A stretch of 64,000 nt of DNA. Origin: Sphingobacterium pedocola (GTDB lineage Bacteria; Bacteroidota; Bacteroidia; Sphingobacteriales; Sphingobacteriaceae). The notes under the pieces were generated by a model. It was not told the origin of the DNA. It did not search any database and was given only the letters and a program-made list of their open reading frames with translations. This document shows positions 25,501 to 33,548 of the stretch, piece by piece. The translations under genes and the position numbers were made by a program. The stretch spans positions 1,254,115-1,318,114 of the forward strand of contig NZ_MU158690.1 of NCBI RefSeq assembly GCF_015209965.1. Direction: 5' to 3'. Within the stretch, counting starts at the first letter, position 1; every line of letters starts with the position of its first letter.

Positions 25501-25665
25501 GTCTGTATGTTGCCATTACTTTTTAGTAATGATATGGGGTCGGAGTTGGAGAAACCTTTAGCGGTGGCAACCATCGCCGGTATGTTGGTCGGTACACCCA
25601 TTAGTTTATTTGTCGTGCCACTGGTGTACTGGTTTATCTATCGGACAAAATCTGTCAAATCATAA
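22576..25665 (+). CDS. RND efflux permease 1 (AcrB/HAE family)
   Basis: 1029 residues, full length, with the duplicated layout of RND pumps: TM1 at the start, a large periplasmic loop, TM2-6, a second loop and TM8-12. In TM4 the proton-relay pair of AcrB (Asp-Asp) is Asp-Asn here (D405-N406 in MMIDNSIIV), as in some other Bacteroidota pumps. The C-terminal membrane half (ALGSLLFLGYSLNLMSAIG) is intact. It shares its adaptor and channel with a second permease at 27155. Confidence 0.94.
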   Translation: MIRYLIDRPIAVFMAFLAFFILGIITYLHIPISLLPNIPIPEITIQISGKNASARGLENTVVAPIRQQLLQVAHIRDIHSETHDGQGIIRLNFEYGANTDLAFIEVNEKIDAAMNRIHRDMERPRVIKASATDIPVLHLNLTLNTDSPFADDQEQKFLELSELANTVIKKRIEQLPQVAMVDITGLMDKQILISPVQSLLEITGITPAEIATVLQDNNIEPGAMLVKEGHYAYNISFSSVVRTLADVQQLYIRKNDRIFQLQDIADIQIVPQQEKGMALYNGKRAVNMAIIKQGEENMASMQAALEGTINSLKRTYPDIAFSTSQNQTELLDYTIANLQQNLILAFIFVSLVSVFFMRDARSPLIIGISMFVSLIVCLLFFYLCNISLNIVSLTGLVLALGMMIDNSIIVTDNISQYRKQGLPIDDSCIKGTNEVIAPMLSSSFTTIAVFIPLIFMSGIAGAIFFDQAFSVTVGLLVSYLTGIMLLPVLYKLIYKMRLPVSLSKWFKPSEVPQKVSKVPIPERIYHKVADWVFANKGVTTALTLLLFPLCVWMFYLIPKEKMPEISQHELVTDIEWNENIHLEENRKRSIALLDAIRDQVEVSSVLIGQQQFLLNRERENTVSESEIYLKASSEDGVAELQTAVDQYLKQQFPKAIAGFAPAGTIFERVFTTAEADLRLEYYPRNQSKMITRDAIATWQSEINRIAGYVPQSVSFQKQLDIQIDNEKLLVYNVPYNTVYQSLKAGFKEEEITTLRSFQQYLPIMLGTEHDAVNNVIQNSLLHLPAVKNGEQARKVPLQEFIHVVPSEGMKSIVAGRNGEYIPFELYGVTDPEMTLQQLKGNIASDNERDIVFSGSFFSNQKMLDELLLILLVSIMLMYFILTAQFESFVQPLIVLLEIPIAIAAALGSLLFLGYSLNLMSAIGIIVTSGIIINDSILKLDIMNQLRRQGTDLMEAIHEAGRRRLNAILMTSLTSIVCMLPLLFSNDMGSELEKPLAVATIAGMLVGTPISLFVVPLVYWFIYRTKSVKS

Positions 25666-25670
25666 TTATT

Positions 25671-27155
25671 ATGGGGAAACGTTGTTTATTGATTATTGCA
25701 ATATGGGTGCTGCATTTATCGGCTTGGGGGCAGACGAAGCAGAAACTAAGTCTTCAGCAAAGTATCGAAATCGCCACAGATAGTTCTTTACAGGCCTTTA
25801 GGGTTAAGAATCTTTATCTAACGAACTATTGGGCATACCGGTCGTTCAAAGCCGCACGATTGCCCTCGCTGAATCTCAATGTGACCCCGTTACAGTATAA
25901 TCGAGAATTCACAAAGCGATACGATCCGGATAATAACATTGATATCTACAGGGTACAGCAATCGCTATATTCGTCGGGTAATGTTTCGATCAATCAAAAT
26001 CTGGACGCAACGGGGGGCTCCTTCTTTATTGATTCGGAACTGGGCTTTTTTCGGAATTTTGGTGAAACACGTTTCTCCCAGTATTCCAGTGTGCCTATCC
26101 GGATAGGGTACACGCAATCTTTGATGGGATTTAATGCGTTTAAGTGGGAAAAAAAGCTGGAACCCTTAAAATATGAAAAGGCTAAAAAGCAATATCTCTA
26201 TGCGCAGGAAGAAATAGCAGAGTCTGTTATACAGTTGTTCTTCGGACTCGCCATGGCGCAGGCCGAATTTGATCTGGCAATGGAAAATGTGGCTTCTTCG
26301 GATACCTTATTTCTCATTGGTCAGGAGCGGTTTAAGATCGCTTCGATTTCTCAGGCTGATATGCTGACGCTGAAGCTGGATGCCATTAATGCCAGAAATT
26401 CGCTGAAAAATGTAGAAATAGAATTAAAGAAGGCGACTTTTGGATTGAGTAATTACCTCAACTTGGATGACAACAAGCAACCGGAGATTATCATCCCGGA
26501 ACCACCCCGCCCGATTCATATTCCCATCGATCAGGCCTTGCGCCTTGCTAAGGAAAATAACCCCGACTACCTGGCCAATCGGCAGGAGATCATAGAAGCA
26601 GAAAGGGAGGTGGTACGCACCAAGAGGGAAGCTTCTTTTAATGCCGATCTTTACATGAGTGCGGGTTTTAATCAGGTGGCACCTACCGTAGCAGAAGCTT
26701 ATCGGAACCCGTTGCAACAAAATTTGGTAAGTATTGGTATGCGTATCCCTATACTGGATTGGGGGGTTAGAAAAGGAAAGGTGAATATGTCCAGAAATAG
26801 CCTTGACGTGGCTAAAATATCGGTACAGCAGCGAGAGCAGAGTTTGGAACAGGAAATTATCGTGACGGTAAGTGATTTTGAGGTACAACAAGATATGATT
26901 AATAGTGCCGAAGAGGCATTGGAACTTGCGGTAGCGGCTTTTCAGGCTACCCGGCAGCGATTCGTTATTGGTAAATCGGATATCAACAGTTTAACCTTGT
27001 CGCTGAACAGGCAGAAAGATGCGCAAAAGAATTACATCTCTGCACTGAAAAACTATTGGTTGAGTTATTTTAGGATTAGAAAGCTGACCTTATTTGACTT
27101 TGAAAAACAGGAGTCGCTCTCCTACCTTTTCGACCATATGCACCCGGTAAACTGA
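25671..27155 (+). CDS. TolC-family outer-membrane efflux channel
   Basis: 494 residues with a Sec signal peptide (MGKRCLLIIAIWVLHLSAWG, cut before QTKQ). Two long coiled-coil halves give the OEP repeat: EEIAESVIQLFFGLAMAQAEFDLAMEN in the first and EQSLEQEIIVTVSDFEVQQDM in the second, each followed by a helix rich in QxRF/L segments. It starts 5 nt after permease 1 and overlaps permease 2 by one base, so it is placed between the two pump proteins. Confidence 0.92.
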   Translation: MGKRCLLIIAIWVLHLSAWGQTKQKLSLQQSIEIATDSSLQAFRVKNLYLTNYWAYRSFKAARLPSLNLNVTPLQYNREFTKRYDPDNNIDIYRVQQSLYSSGNVSINQNLDATGGSFFIDSELGFFRNFGETRFSQYSSVPIRIGYTQSLMGFNAFKWEKKLEPLKYEKAKKQYLYAQEEIAESVIQLFFGLAMAQAEFDLAMENVASSDTLFLIGQERFKIASISQADMLTLKLDAINARNSLKNVEIELKKATFGLSNYLNLDDNKQPEIIIPEPPRPIHIPIDQALRLAKENNPDYLANRQEIIEAEREVVRTKREASFNADLYMSAGFNQVAPTVAEAYRNPLQQNLVSIGMRIPILDWGVRKGKVNMSRNSLDVAKISVQQREQSLEQEIIVTVSDFEVQQDMINSAEEALELAVAAFQATRQRFVIGKSDINSLTLSLNRQKDAQKNYISALKNYWLSYFRIRKLTLFDFEKQESLSYLFDHMHPVN

Positions 27156-30100
27156 TGGGGACTTCAAAAAAAATATCATCTTTCTCTGTTATCCTGAGTT
27201 TTCTCTGCTTATCTCTAGTGGGGGTGGCATTGATCCCGCTATTGACAGTTAAATTGTCTCCATCGCAGACATTGCCCGGTCTTTCTGTCAATTTTTCGAT
27301 GGCAGGCAGCTCGCCACGAACAGTAGAAATGGAAGCGACTTCTAAACTGGAAGCCATGTTGAATCGCCTGGAGGGGGTGAAGAAAATCAGCTCTAAATCC
27401 GGCAACGGCTGGGGGCGCATCCAAATAGAATTTAACAAACATAAAAATATGGATATTGCTAGATTTGAAGCATCATCGGTCATTCGGCAAACATGGCCTT
27501 TGTTGCCCGAAAATATGGCATATCCATCCATTTCGCAAAGTCGGGTTGATAATAATGCCAACAGACCTTTTCTAACCTATACGATCAACGCGCCGGCTAC
27601 CCCATACGAAATACAGCATTTTGCAGAACAAAACCTTAAGCCGCAGCTTGCCCTTTTCGGTGGAATATCGCGTGTAGATGTTAGGGGGGCAATGCCCATG
27701 ATATGGCAATTGGAATATGATGCCGATCTGTTGAGCGCACATGGAATTACAGTCAAAGATATACAGCAGGCCATCTCAGAAGCACTGCGTCACGAATTCT
27801 TGGACATGGCCTTGATCAATTCGTCTGTGCGGGATCAGGAATGGATCAGATTGACGTTGCATCCGGCTCTCCAATCAGATGCTGCCGCGTTAAATTCTAT
27901 TGGTGTTAAGCAGATCGATGGGACGATTATCCCGCTGGAAAAGGTGATAAAGATCAATCGCATAGAAGAGCAGGCACAAAGTTATTTTAGAATCAACGGA
28001 TTGAATTCCATCTACCTGTCTATTACTGCGGATGAACAAAGTAATCAACTGGGCCTAGCCGACAAAATAAGAAAGCACCTCAAAGCGGTAAAAACGACTC
28101 TTCCGCAGGGCTACGAGATACATCTAAATTATGACGCGACGGAGTTTATACAACAGGAACTGCATAAAATCTATTTCAGGACCGGGTTGACGCTTGCGAT
28201 CCTGCTGTTGTTTGTGTTATTAACCTACCGTAAATTCAAGTATGTATTACTGATCACTGTTTCTCTTTTCTGCAATTTGGCTACTGCAATAATAGTTTAC
28301 TATCTGTTGAGGCTAGAGATACAGTTGTATTCTTTGGCAGGGATAACCATTTCGCTCACGCTGATTATCGACAATACCATCGTCATGGCGGAACATATTG
28401 TCCGAAAAAGAAATCTAAATGCATTTATGTCCATTTTGGCGGCTACGCTTACGACAATAGGGACATTGTCTGTCGTTTTCTTGATGGAAGAGCGCATTCG
28501 GTTAAATTTGCAGGACTTTGCCATCGTGATCAGTGTCAATCTTTTTATTTCATTATTGACGGCTTTATTCCTCGTGCCGGCATTGTTGGAAAAGCTTGAA
28601 ATAGGTAAGAATAGCCAAAAGAAACGGGTAACCAGAATTGGCCGCATGCAACGATATGCTTCAGTTTATTTCTATCGATACTATGCTGTCTTGTGCAGAT
28701 TGCTTTACCGTTGGCGAAAGATGGCTATTTTGTCTATTATTCTGGCGTTCGGATTGCCTGTTTTCCTTCTTCCCGAAAAAATAGAAGGAGACTCGAAATG
28801 GGCGGCACTGTACAATCAATCGTTGGGTAGTGATCGGTACAAAGAAAGTATCTCTCCCCATATCAATGCTGTATTAGGAGGAACGCTGCGGCTCTTCGTG
28901 CAGAAAGTAAAACACGGGAGCTATTTTAAAGATCGGGAGGAAACCAGTCTGTCTGTTAACGCATCGCTGCCCAGCAATTCGACTATAGCAGAAATGAATG
29001 GAATTGTACAACAAATGGAACAGTATATCAGCCAATTTTCCGAAGTAAAACAATTTCAAACGGATATACAAAATGCCCGGCAAGCGAGTATCAGCATCCA
29101 ATTTGTAAAAGAATACGCCAACGGTAGCTTTCCACATTTATTAAAATCAAAACTGATCAGTAAGTCGTTGGAACTTGGTGGCGGAAGCTGGGGTGTGTAT
29201 GGACTGGGAGATGGATTTAGTAACGATGTACGGGAGGGTTCGGGTTCGTATCGGTTGGAGATGTTCGGATATAATTACGACGAACTGTTGGATTGGGCGG
29301 AACAACTTAAGCGGAAACTATTGGAACACCGACGCATTAATGATGTAACGATTAATGCTGAATTTAGTTGGTTTAAAGACGATTACGAAGAGTTTGCGTT
29401 TGTAATGAAACGAGATCGGTTGGCGGAAGAGCATATTCAACCCTATCAGCTTTATGGACAGTTGAGCACTGTGTTAGGACGTCGGATAAATGGTGGTAAT
29501 ATGATTACCTCCGATGGAGCGGAGCGTATGTATCTGCAATCTAAACAATCGAATGAATATCACGCCTGGGATATGTTGCATATGCCGATTCATGCCAATG
29601 GAAAAGTGTATAAATTGTCGGAACTGGCCCAAATAGACAAAGCAAAGGCACCAAAGGAAGTCGGCAAGGTTAATCAGCAATACCGCCTCTGTATGCAGTA
29701 TGAATATATCGGAGCACACGAGCAAGGCAAAAAGGTGCAGGAAAACTATATCGAAGAATTTAAAGAAAGCTTACCCATAGGATATACTATCAAGAATGCG
29801 AATCCAAGATATGGTGGCGAAAAAAAGGACAAAACGAATTATATCCTGCTTCTATATGTTTTCGTTATCATCTACGTCATCTGCTGTATTTTATTCAATT
29901 CATTCAAAAAGCCACTATATATCTTATTCGTAATTCCGATATCTTTTATCGGGATCTTTTTGGCTTTTTATCTGTTTGACATTGATTTTGATCAGGGAGG
30001 ATATGCTTCATTTATTCTGTTATCAGCATTAACGATAAATGCTAATATTTATATCGTAGAGGAGTACCATCGTCTTCGGTCTAACTTGAATGTAACGCCA

Positions 30101-30322
30101 TTAAGGGCCTATATAAAGGCCTGTCAGGTGAAGATTCGCCCCATATTGCTAACTGTTTTATCCACTATACTTGGATTTATTCCATTTTTGATCGGTGATG
30201 GGAGGGAAGCGTTCTGGTTTCCGTTGGCGGTAGGGACTATAGGTGGGTTAATAGTTTCCACGTTGGCAACGTTTCTGTTTCTTCCTCTTTTCATGGGGGC
30301 AGGGAAGGTGCGCTCAGGCTGA
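27155..30322 (+). CDS. RND efflux permease 2
   Basis: 1055 residues with the same topology as permease 1 but diverged in sequence. The TM4 relay is again Asp-Asn (D406-N407 in LIIDNTIVM). The second loop is rich in charged residues and longer than that of permease 1. It has no adaptor or channel of its own here, so it either shares them with permease 1 or joins it in a mixed trimer, as known for MdtB/MdtC (inference). It is the last gene of the 18.7-30.3 kb run; the convergent nuo operon begins 115 nt beyond. Confidence 0.9.
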   Translation: MGTSKKISSFSVILSFLCLSLVGVALIPLLTVKLSPSQTLPGLSVNFSMAGSSPRTVEMEATSKLEAMLNRLEGVKKISSKSGNGWGRIQIEFNKHKNMDIARFEASSVIRQTWPLLPENMAYPSISQSRVDNNANRPFLTYTINAPATPYEIQHFAEQNLKPQLALFGGISRVDVRGAMPMIWQLEYDADLLSAHGITVKDIQQAISEALRHEFLDMALINSSVRDQEWIRLTLHPALQSDAAALNSIGVKQIDGTIIPLEKVIKINRIEEQAQSYFRINGLNSIYLSITADEQSNQLGLADKIRKHLKAVKTTLPQGYEIHLNYDATEFIQQELHKIYFRTGLTLAILLLFVLLTYRKFKYVLLITVSLFCNLATAIIVYYLLRLEIQLYSLAGITISLTLIIDNTIVMAEHIVRKRNLNAFMSILAATLTTIGTLSVVFLMEERIRLNLQDFAIVISVNLFISLLTALFLVPALLEKLEIGKNSQKKRVTRIGRMQRYASVYFYRYYAVLCRLLYRWRKMAILSIILAFGLPVFLLPEKIEGDSKWAALYNQSLGSDRYKESISPHINAVLGGTLRLFVQKVKHGSYFKDREETSLSVNASLPSNSTIAEMNGIVQQMEQYISQFSEVKQFQTDIQNARQASISIQFVKEYANGSFPHLLKSKLISKSLELGGGSWGVYGLGDGFSNDVREGSGSYRLEMFGYNYDELLDWAEQLKRKLLEHRRINDVTINAEFSWFKDDYEEFAFVMKRDRLAEEHIQPYQLYGQLSTVLGRRINGGNMITSDGAERMYLQSKQSNEYHAWDMLHMPIHANGKVYKLSELAQIDKAKAPKEVGKVNQQYRLCMQYEYIGAHEQGKKVQENYIEEFKESLPIGYTIKNANPRYGGEKKDKTNYILLLYVFVIIYVICCILFNSFKKPLYILFVIPISFIGIFLAFYLFDIDFDQGGYASFILLSALTINANIYIVEEYHRLRSNLNVTPLRAYIKACQVKIRPILLTVLSTILGFIPFLIGDGREAFWFPLAVGTIGGLIVSTLATFLFLPLFMGAGKVRSG

Positions 30323-30335
30323 CGTTTTGCTCTTT

Positions 30336-30357
30336 TTGTCCCGACTTTGGAGGGATC
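30336..30357. repeat. Short interspersed repeat (GTCCCGA...GGAGGGATCT type), copy b
   Basis: TTGTCCCGACTTTGGAGGGA followed by TCT in the 114-nt gap between permease 2 and nuoN; related to the element at 15011-15037. No other feature was recognised in this gap. Confidence 0.45.
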
Positions 30358-30436
30358 TAAATACGATGGATGATCAGGGTTTTAGACCCTTGCTTTCAGG
30401 TCGTTATGCTGATGGGAGCGTCTGTAGGTTTTTAAC

Positions 30437-31933
30437 TTAACGGGATTGAAACAACCCCAATAGAAAATCAGGAAAGATCCCTATACCGAACACCAACGCG
30501 GTTAATACAATACCAATTGCAATAATAAAACGAATGGGGGTGTTTATGTTGTGGTCGGATTGGCCATCCCTTAGAAACGCGTAAAGGGGGATTTTGAAAT
30601 AGTAGAACAAGGAGATCACCGAAGTCAAAGCCCCTGTAATGAGCAGCAGTAAATAAGGTAAATCTCCGCTGGATTGATAGCTTTCGAATACCGATGTAAA
30701 AACCAATAACTTGCCGACGAAGCCTGCAGTGGGAGGAAGACCAATGAGAGCGATGCCGATGAAAGTGAAACAGGTAAAGACGATAGGCAATTTTTTTCCT
30801 AAACCGGAATACGATTCAAGTGTCGTCGCACCTGTTTTATGTTCTAAGCTATCGATAAAAGCAAAGGCAGCCAAATTCATGAGCACATAGGCGGCGAGGT
30901 AGAATAACAGTATGCTTGGATTTTCGCTTGGAGCTACTAATACCGCCATTAGCAGGAATCCGGTATGCCCTATGGAAGAGTAAGCCATCATACGCTTCAC
31001 ATTCTGTTGGCGCAAGGCGATGAGATTACCGGCCAGCATGGTAACGATAGCGACTACGGTTAAAAATAGAATGGTCAACTCGCCGAAATAAAAAAGGGAG
31101 GATGCCCAAGCCTGCGTAATACGGGCCAATAACACGATAGCGCCAACTTTAGGAACCGTAGACAAGAATGCGGTGACCGGTGTCGGTGCACCTTCGTACA
31201 CATCCGGCGCCCAAGCGTGAAAGGGAACGAAGCTCAATTTAAATCCTATGCCGGTAAATACGAATAGGAGTGCAATGCTCGTCATCACTTGGGGAGCAGC
31301 GGCCAGACCCTGAAGATGTGCTGGACTAACAAAATCTAAATTTCCCGTGAAACCATATAACAAGGATAGACCATAGAGCATAACCGCAGCACAGACAGAC
31401 CCAAAGAGCACATATTTCATAGCCGCTTCGGATTGTTTTTTGTGTGTGGAAAAATAGCCTACTAGAATGTATGAACTGATCGAAACCGTCTCGATAGCAA
31501 TGAAGGCAAGCAGCCAGTTGGTCGTAATGGTCAATAGGTTAAGACCTAGTCCTGCAGTGAGCAAGACCGTATATACGTCGCCAAGATTCTTTTGAAAAAT
31601 CTTACCCTTAAAATGCTGTTGGATGAAAATGGTAGAAATAAGCAGTGCAAATAGAATAATCCCCCGGGCAAAAACGGAAAAATTGTCGATGACCAGCATG
31701 CCGAAGAATGCCGATGTAGGCTGATGCAATTGAGGCAATAGATATACAAAGGAAACAAGGTAACCGATGATAGAAACAAAGAAAGAAGACTGCTTCCATA
31801 ATCTATCGGTGAACAGAGTAGCAACTATTGACAATAGAAATGCTGCAATCAGCGCAAATTCCGGCTTGACTAGCGGGATAGATGCAAGGATCTGATCTAA
31901 GGTACTGGATAAGTGAAGGGCTACGTCTTTCAT
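30437..31933 (-). CDS. nuoN: NADH-quinone oxidoreductase subunit N
   Basis: 498 residues, about 14 membrane helices, an antiporter-like proton-pumping subunit of complex I. The conserved helix VPFHAWAPDVYEGAPTPVTAFLSTVPK carries the family Lys and Pro residues. It is the last gene of the nuoH-N order and starts 9 nt downstream of nuoM. Confidence 0.95.
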   Translation of the reverse strand: MKDVALHLSSTLDQILASIPLVKPEFALIAAFLLSIVATLFTDRLWKQSSFFVSIIGYLVSFVYLLPQLHQPTSAFFGMLVIDNFSVFARGIILFALLISTIFIQQHFKGKIFQKNLGDVYTVLLTAGLGLNLLTITTNWLLAFIAIETVSISSYILVGYFSTHKKQSEAAMKYVLFGSVCAAVMLYGLSLLYGFTGNLDFVSPAHLQGLAAAPQVMTSIALLFVFTGIGFKLSFVPFHAWAPDVYEGAPTPVTAFLSTVPKVGAIVLLARITQAWASSLFYFGELTILFLTVVAIVTMLAGNLIALRQQNVKRMMAYSSIGHTGFLLMAVLVAPSENPSILLFYLAAYVLMNLAAFAFIDSLEHKTGATTLESYSGLGKKLPIVFTCFTFIGIALIGLPPTAGFVGKLLVFTSVFESYQSSGDLPYLLLLITGALTSVISLFYYFKIPLYAFLRDGQSDHNINTPIRFIIAIGIVLTALVFGIGIFPDFLLGLFQSR

Positions 31934-31942
31934 TTCCTGATC

Positions 31943-33547
31943 TTAAATATATTGTGCGACCAAAGCTACCAAATTCAATACCGAACTATTAAGGTTGTCG
32001 AAAATCAGTGACGGCATGATACCTAAAAGTAAGGCTAAAGCAAGTGCTGGAAATAAAATAAGTTGCTCGCGCCGATTCAAGTCAACCAAGGCCGACGCCC
32101 ATTCTTCGCCACCCTTTAGTCTAGTTTCTCCGAAAAACATGCGTTGCAAAGTCCACAGCAGATAGGCGGCACTCAATAGTATACCCAGTGATCCGGCAAT
32201 AGCCATCCAGCGGGGAATACCCGTTCCCACGGATTCTGCGTTAAAGGTACCGATAATGACAAATGCTTCTCCGATAAAGGCAGAAAACCCGGGTAATCCC
32301 AAAGAAGCAAAAAATGCGATAGCTAGGTATGCTGTAAACTTAGGCATAAGGGATGCTAAGCCTCTAAAATTGTAAATGTAACGGTCGTGAACGCGGTCAT
32401 AGATTACACCGACCAGAAAGAATAAAGCGGCGGATAGGAAACCGTGGCTTATCATCTGGAACATCGCTCCGGAGATCCCTTCGGCTGTTAACGAAGCAAT
32501 ACCCAGCAGCACAAAGCCCATATGTGACACGGAAGAATAGGCGATCAAACGTTTTAAATCCTTTTGGGCCAACGCATTCAAAGCACCATAAATAATTGAG
32601 ATGATGCCGATAAGCCCCAGCCACCAATTGGCATCTACGGCCGCATCCGGAAAGATACTTAGGCAAATGCGGATGATTCCGTATCCACCTACTTTTAATA
32701 ATATCCCTGCAAGGATAATCGATACCGGCGTTGGTGCTTCTACGTGCGCATCGGGCAACCAGGTATGCAGCGGAACGATAGGTACTTTGATCGCAAAGGC
32801 GAAGAACAACACAATAAATCCGATCCTGCGCGCAGGAATACCGAATATCTCATGGTAGTTGTTGATGTACCCAAAGAACGAGTTTTCGACATAATTTGCG
32901 GGATTCATCATGTGCAGCATGTTAAAGGTGTGTGCACCGGTATCGGGATTGATGACCGAGAAATAAAGCCCTACGATCACAAGAAGCATGAATACTGAAC
33001 CAAAAAGGGTATAGATGAAGAACTTGATGGAGGCATATTCCCGGCGTGCGCCACCCCAAATTCCGATCAGGAAGTAAAGCGGAAGTAGCATTACTTCATA
33101 GAATACATAAAACAAGAAAAAATCCAACGCACAGAATATACCCATCACGGCTAGATTCAGTATCATTAAAAGGGAAAAGTATCCTTTGAGACTTTTTGTA
33201 GTATTCCATGAGGCACCAATGGCCATCAGCATCACAAATGCACTCAATGCCAGTAGCGGGAGAGAAAATCCGTCTACACCCAAGAAATAGTCAATTTCTA
33301 ATTTGCCCAACGTACCCAGATCCATCCGTATCCAGGATAGCTGCTCAACGAACTGATAGCCTGCGCGGGTATTAACACCAGTAGCTGCGGCATCAAACTG
33401 ACTATACAGATACCCGGCTAAAGCAAATTGGGCGCCCGTAAACACAAGTGCAATATACTTGTAGCTGTTACGTAGTGACGTGGGTAGCAGCAGGATAATG
33501 GCTGTTGCTACTAGTGGTAAAAATATGAGCAGAGAGAGTAATCCCAT
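31943..33547 (-). CDS. nuoM: NADH-quinone oxidoreductase subunit M
   Basis: 534 residues with about 14 membrane helices. The antiporter-like core shows VPLHTWLPDAHVEAPTPVSIILAGILLKVGGYG, with the paired Lys residues of the proton path, and KDLKRLIAYSSVSHMGFVLLG, the family signature. It pumps protons as part of the complex I membrane arm. It follows nuoL with almost no gap. Confidence 0.96.
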   Translation of the reverse strand: MGLLSLLIFLPLVATAIILLLPTSLRNSYKYIALVFTGAQFALAGYLYSQFDAAATGVNTRAGYQFVEQLSWIRMDLGTLGKLEIDYFLGVDGFSLPLLALSAFVMLMAIGASWNTTKSLKGYFSLLMILNLAVMGIFCALDFFLFYVFYEVMLLPLYFLIGIWGGARREYASIKFFIYTLFGSVFMLLVIVGLYFSVINPDTGAHTFNMLHMMNPANYVENSFFGYINNYHEIFGIPARRIGFIVLFFAFAIKVPIVPLHTWLPDAHVEAPTPVSIILAGILLKVGGYGIIRICLSIFPDAAVDANWWLGLIGIISIIYGALNALAQKDLKRLIAYSSVSHMGFVLLGIASLTAEGISGAMFQMISHGFLSAALFFLVGVIYDRVHDRYIYNFRGLASLMPKFTAYLAIAFFASLGLPGFSAFIGEAFVIIGTFNAESVGTGIPRWMAIAGSLGILLSAAYLLWTLQRMFFGETRLKGGEEWASALVDLNRREQLILFPALALALLLGIMPSLIFDNLNSSVLNLVALVAQYI

Positions 33548-33548
33548 C

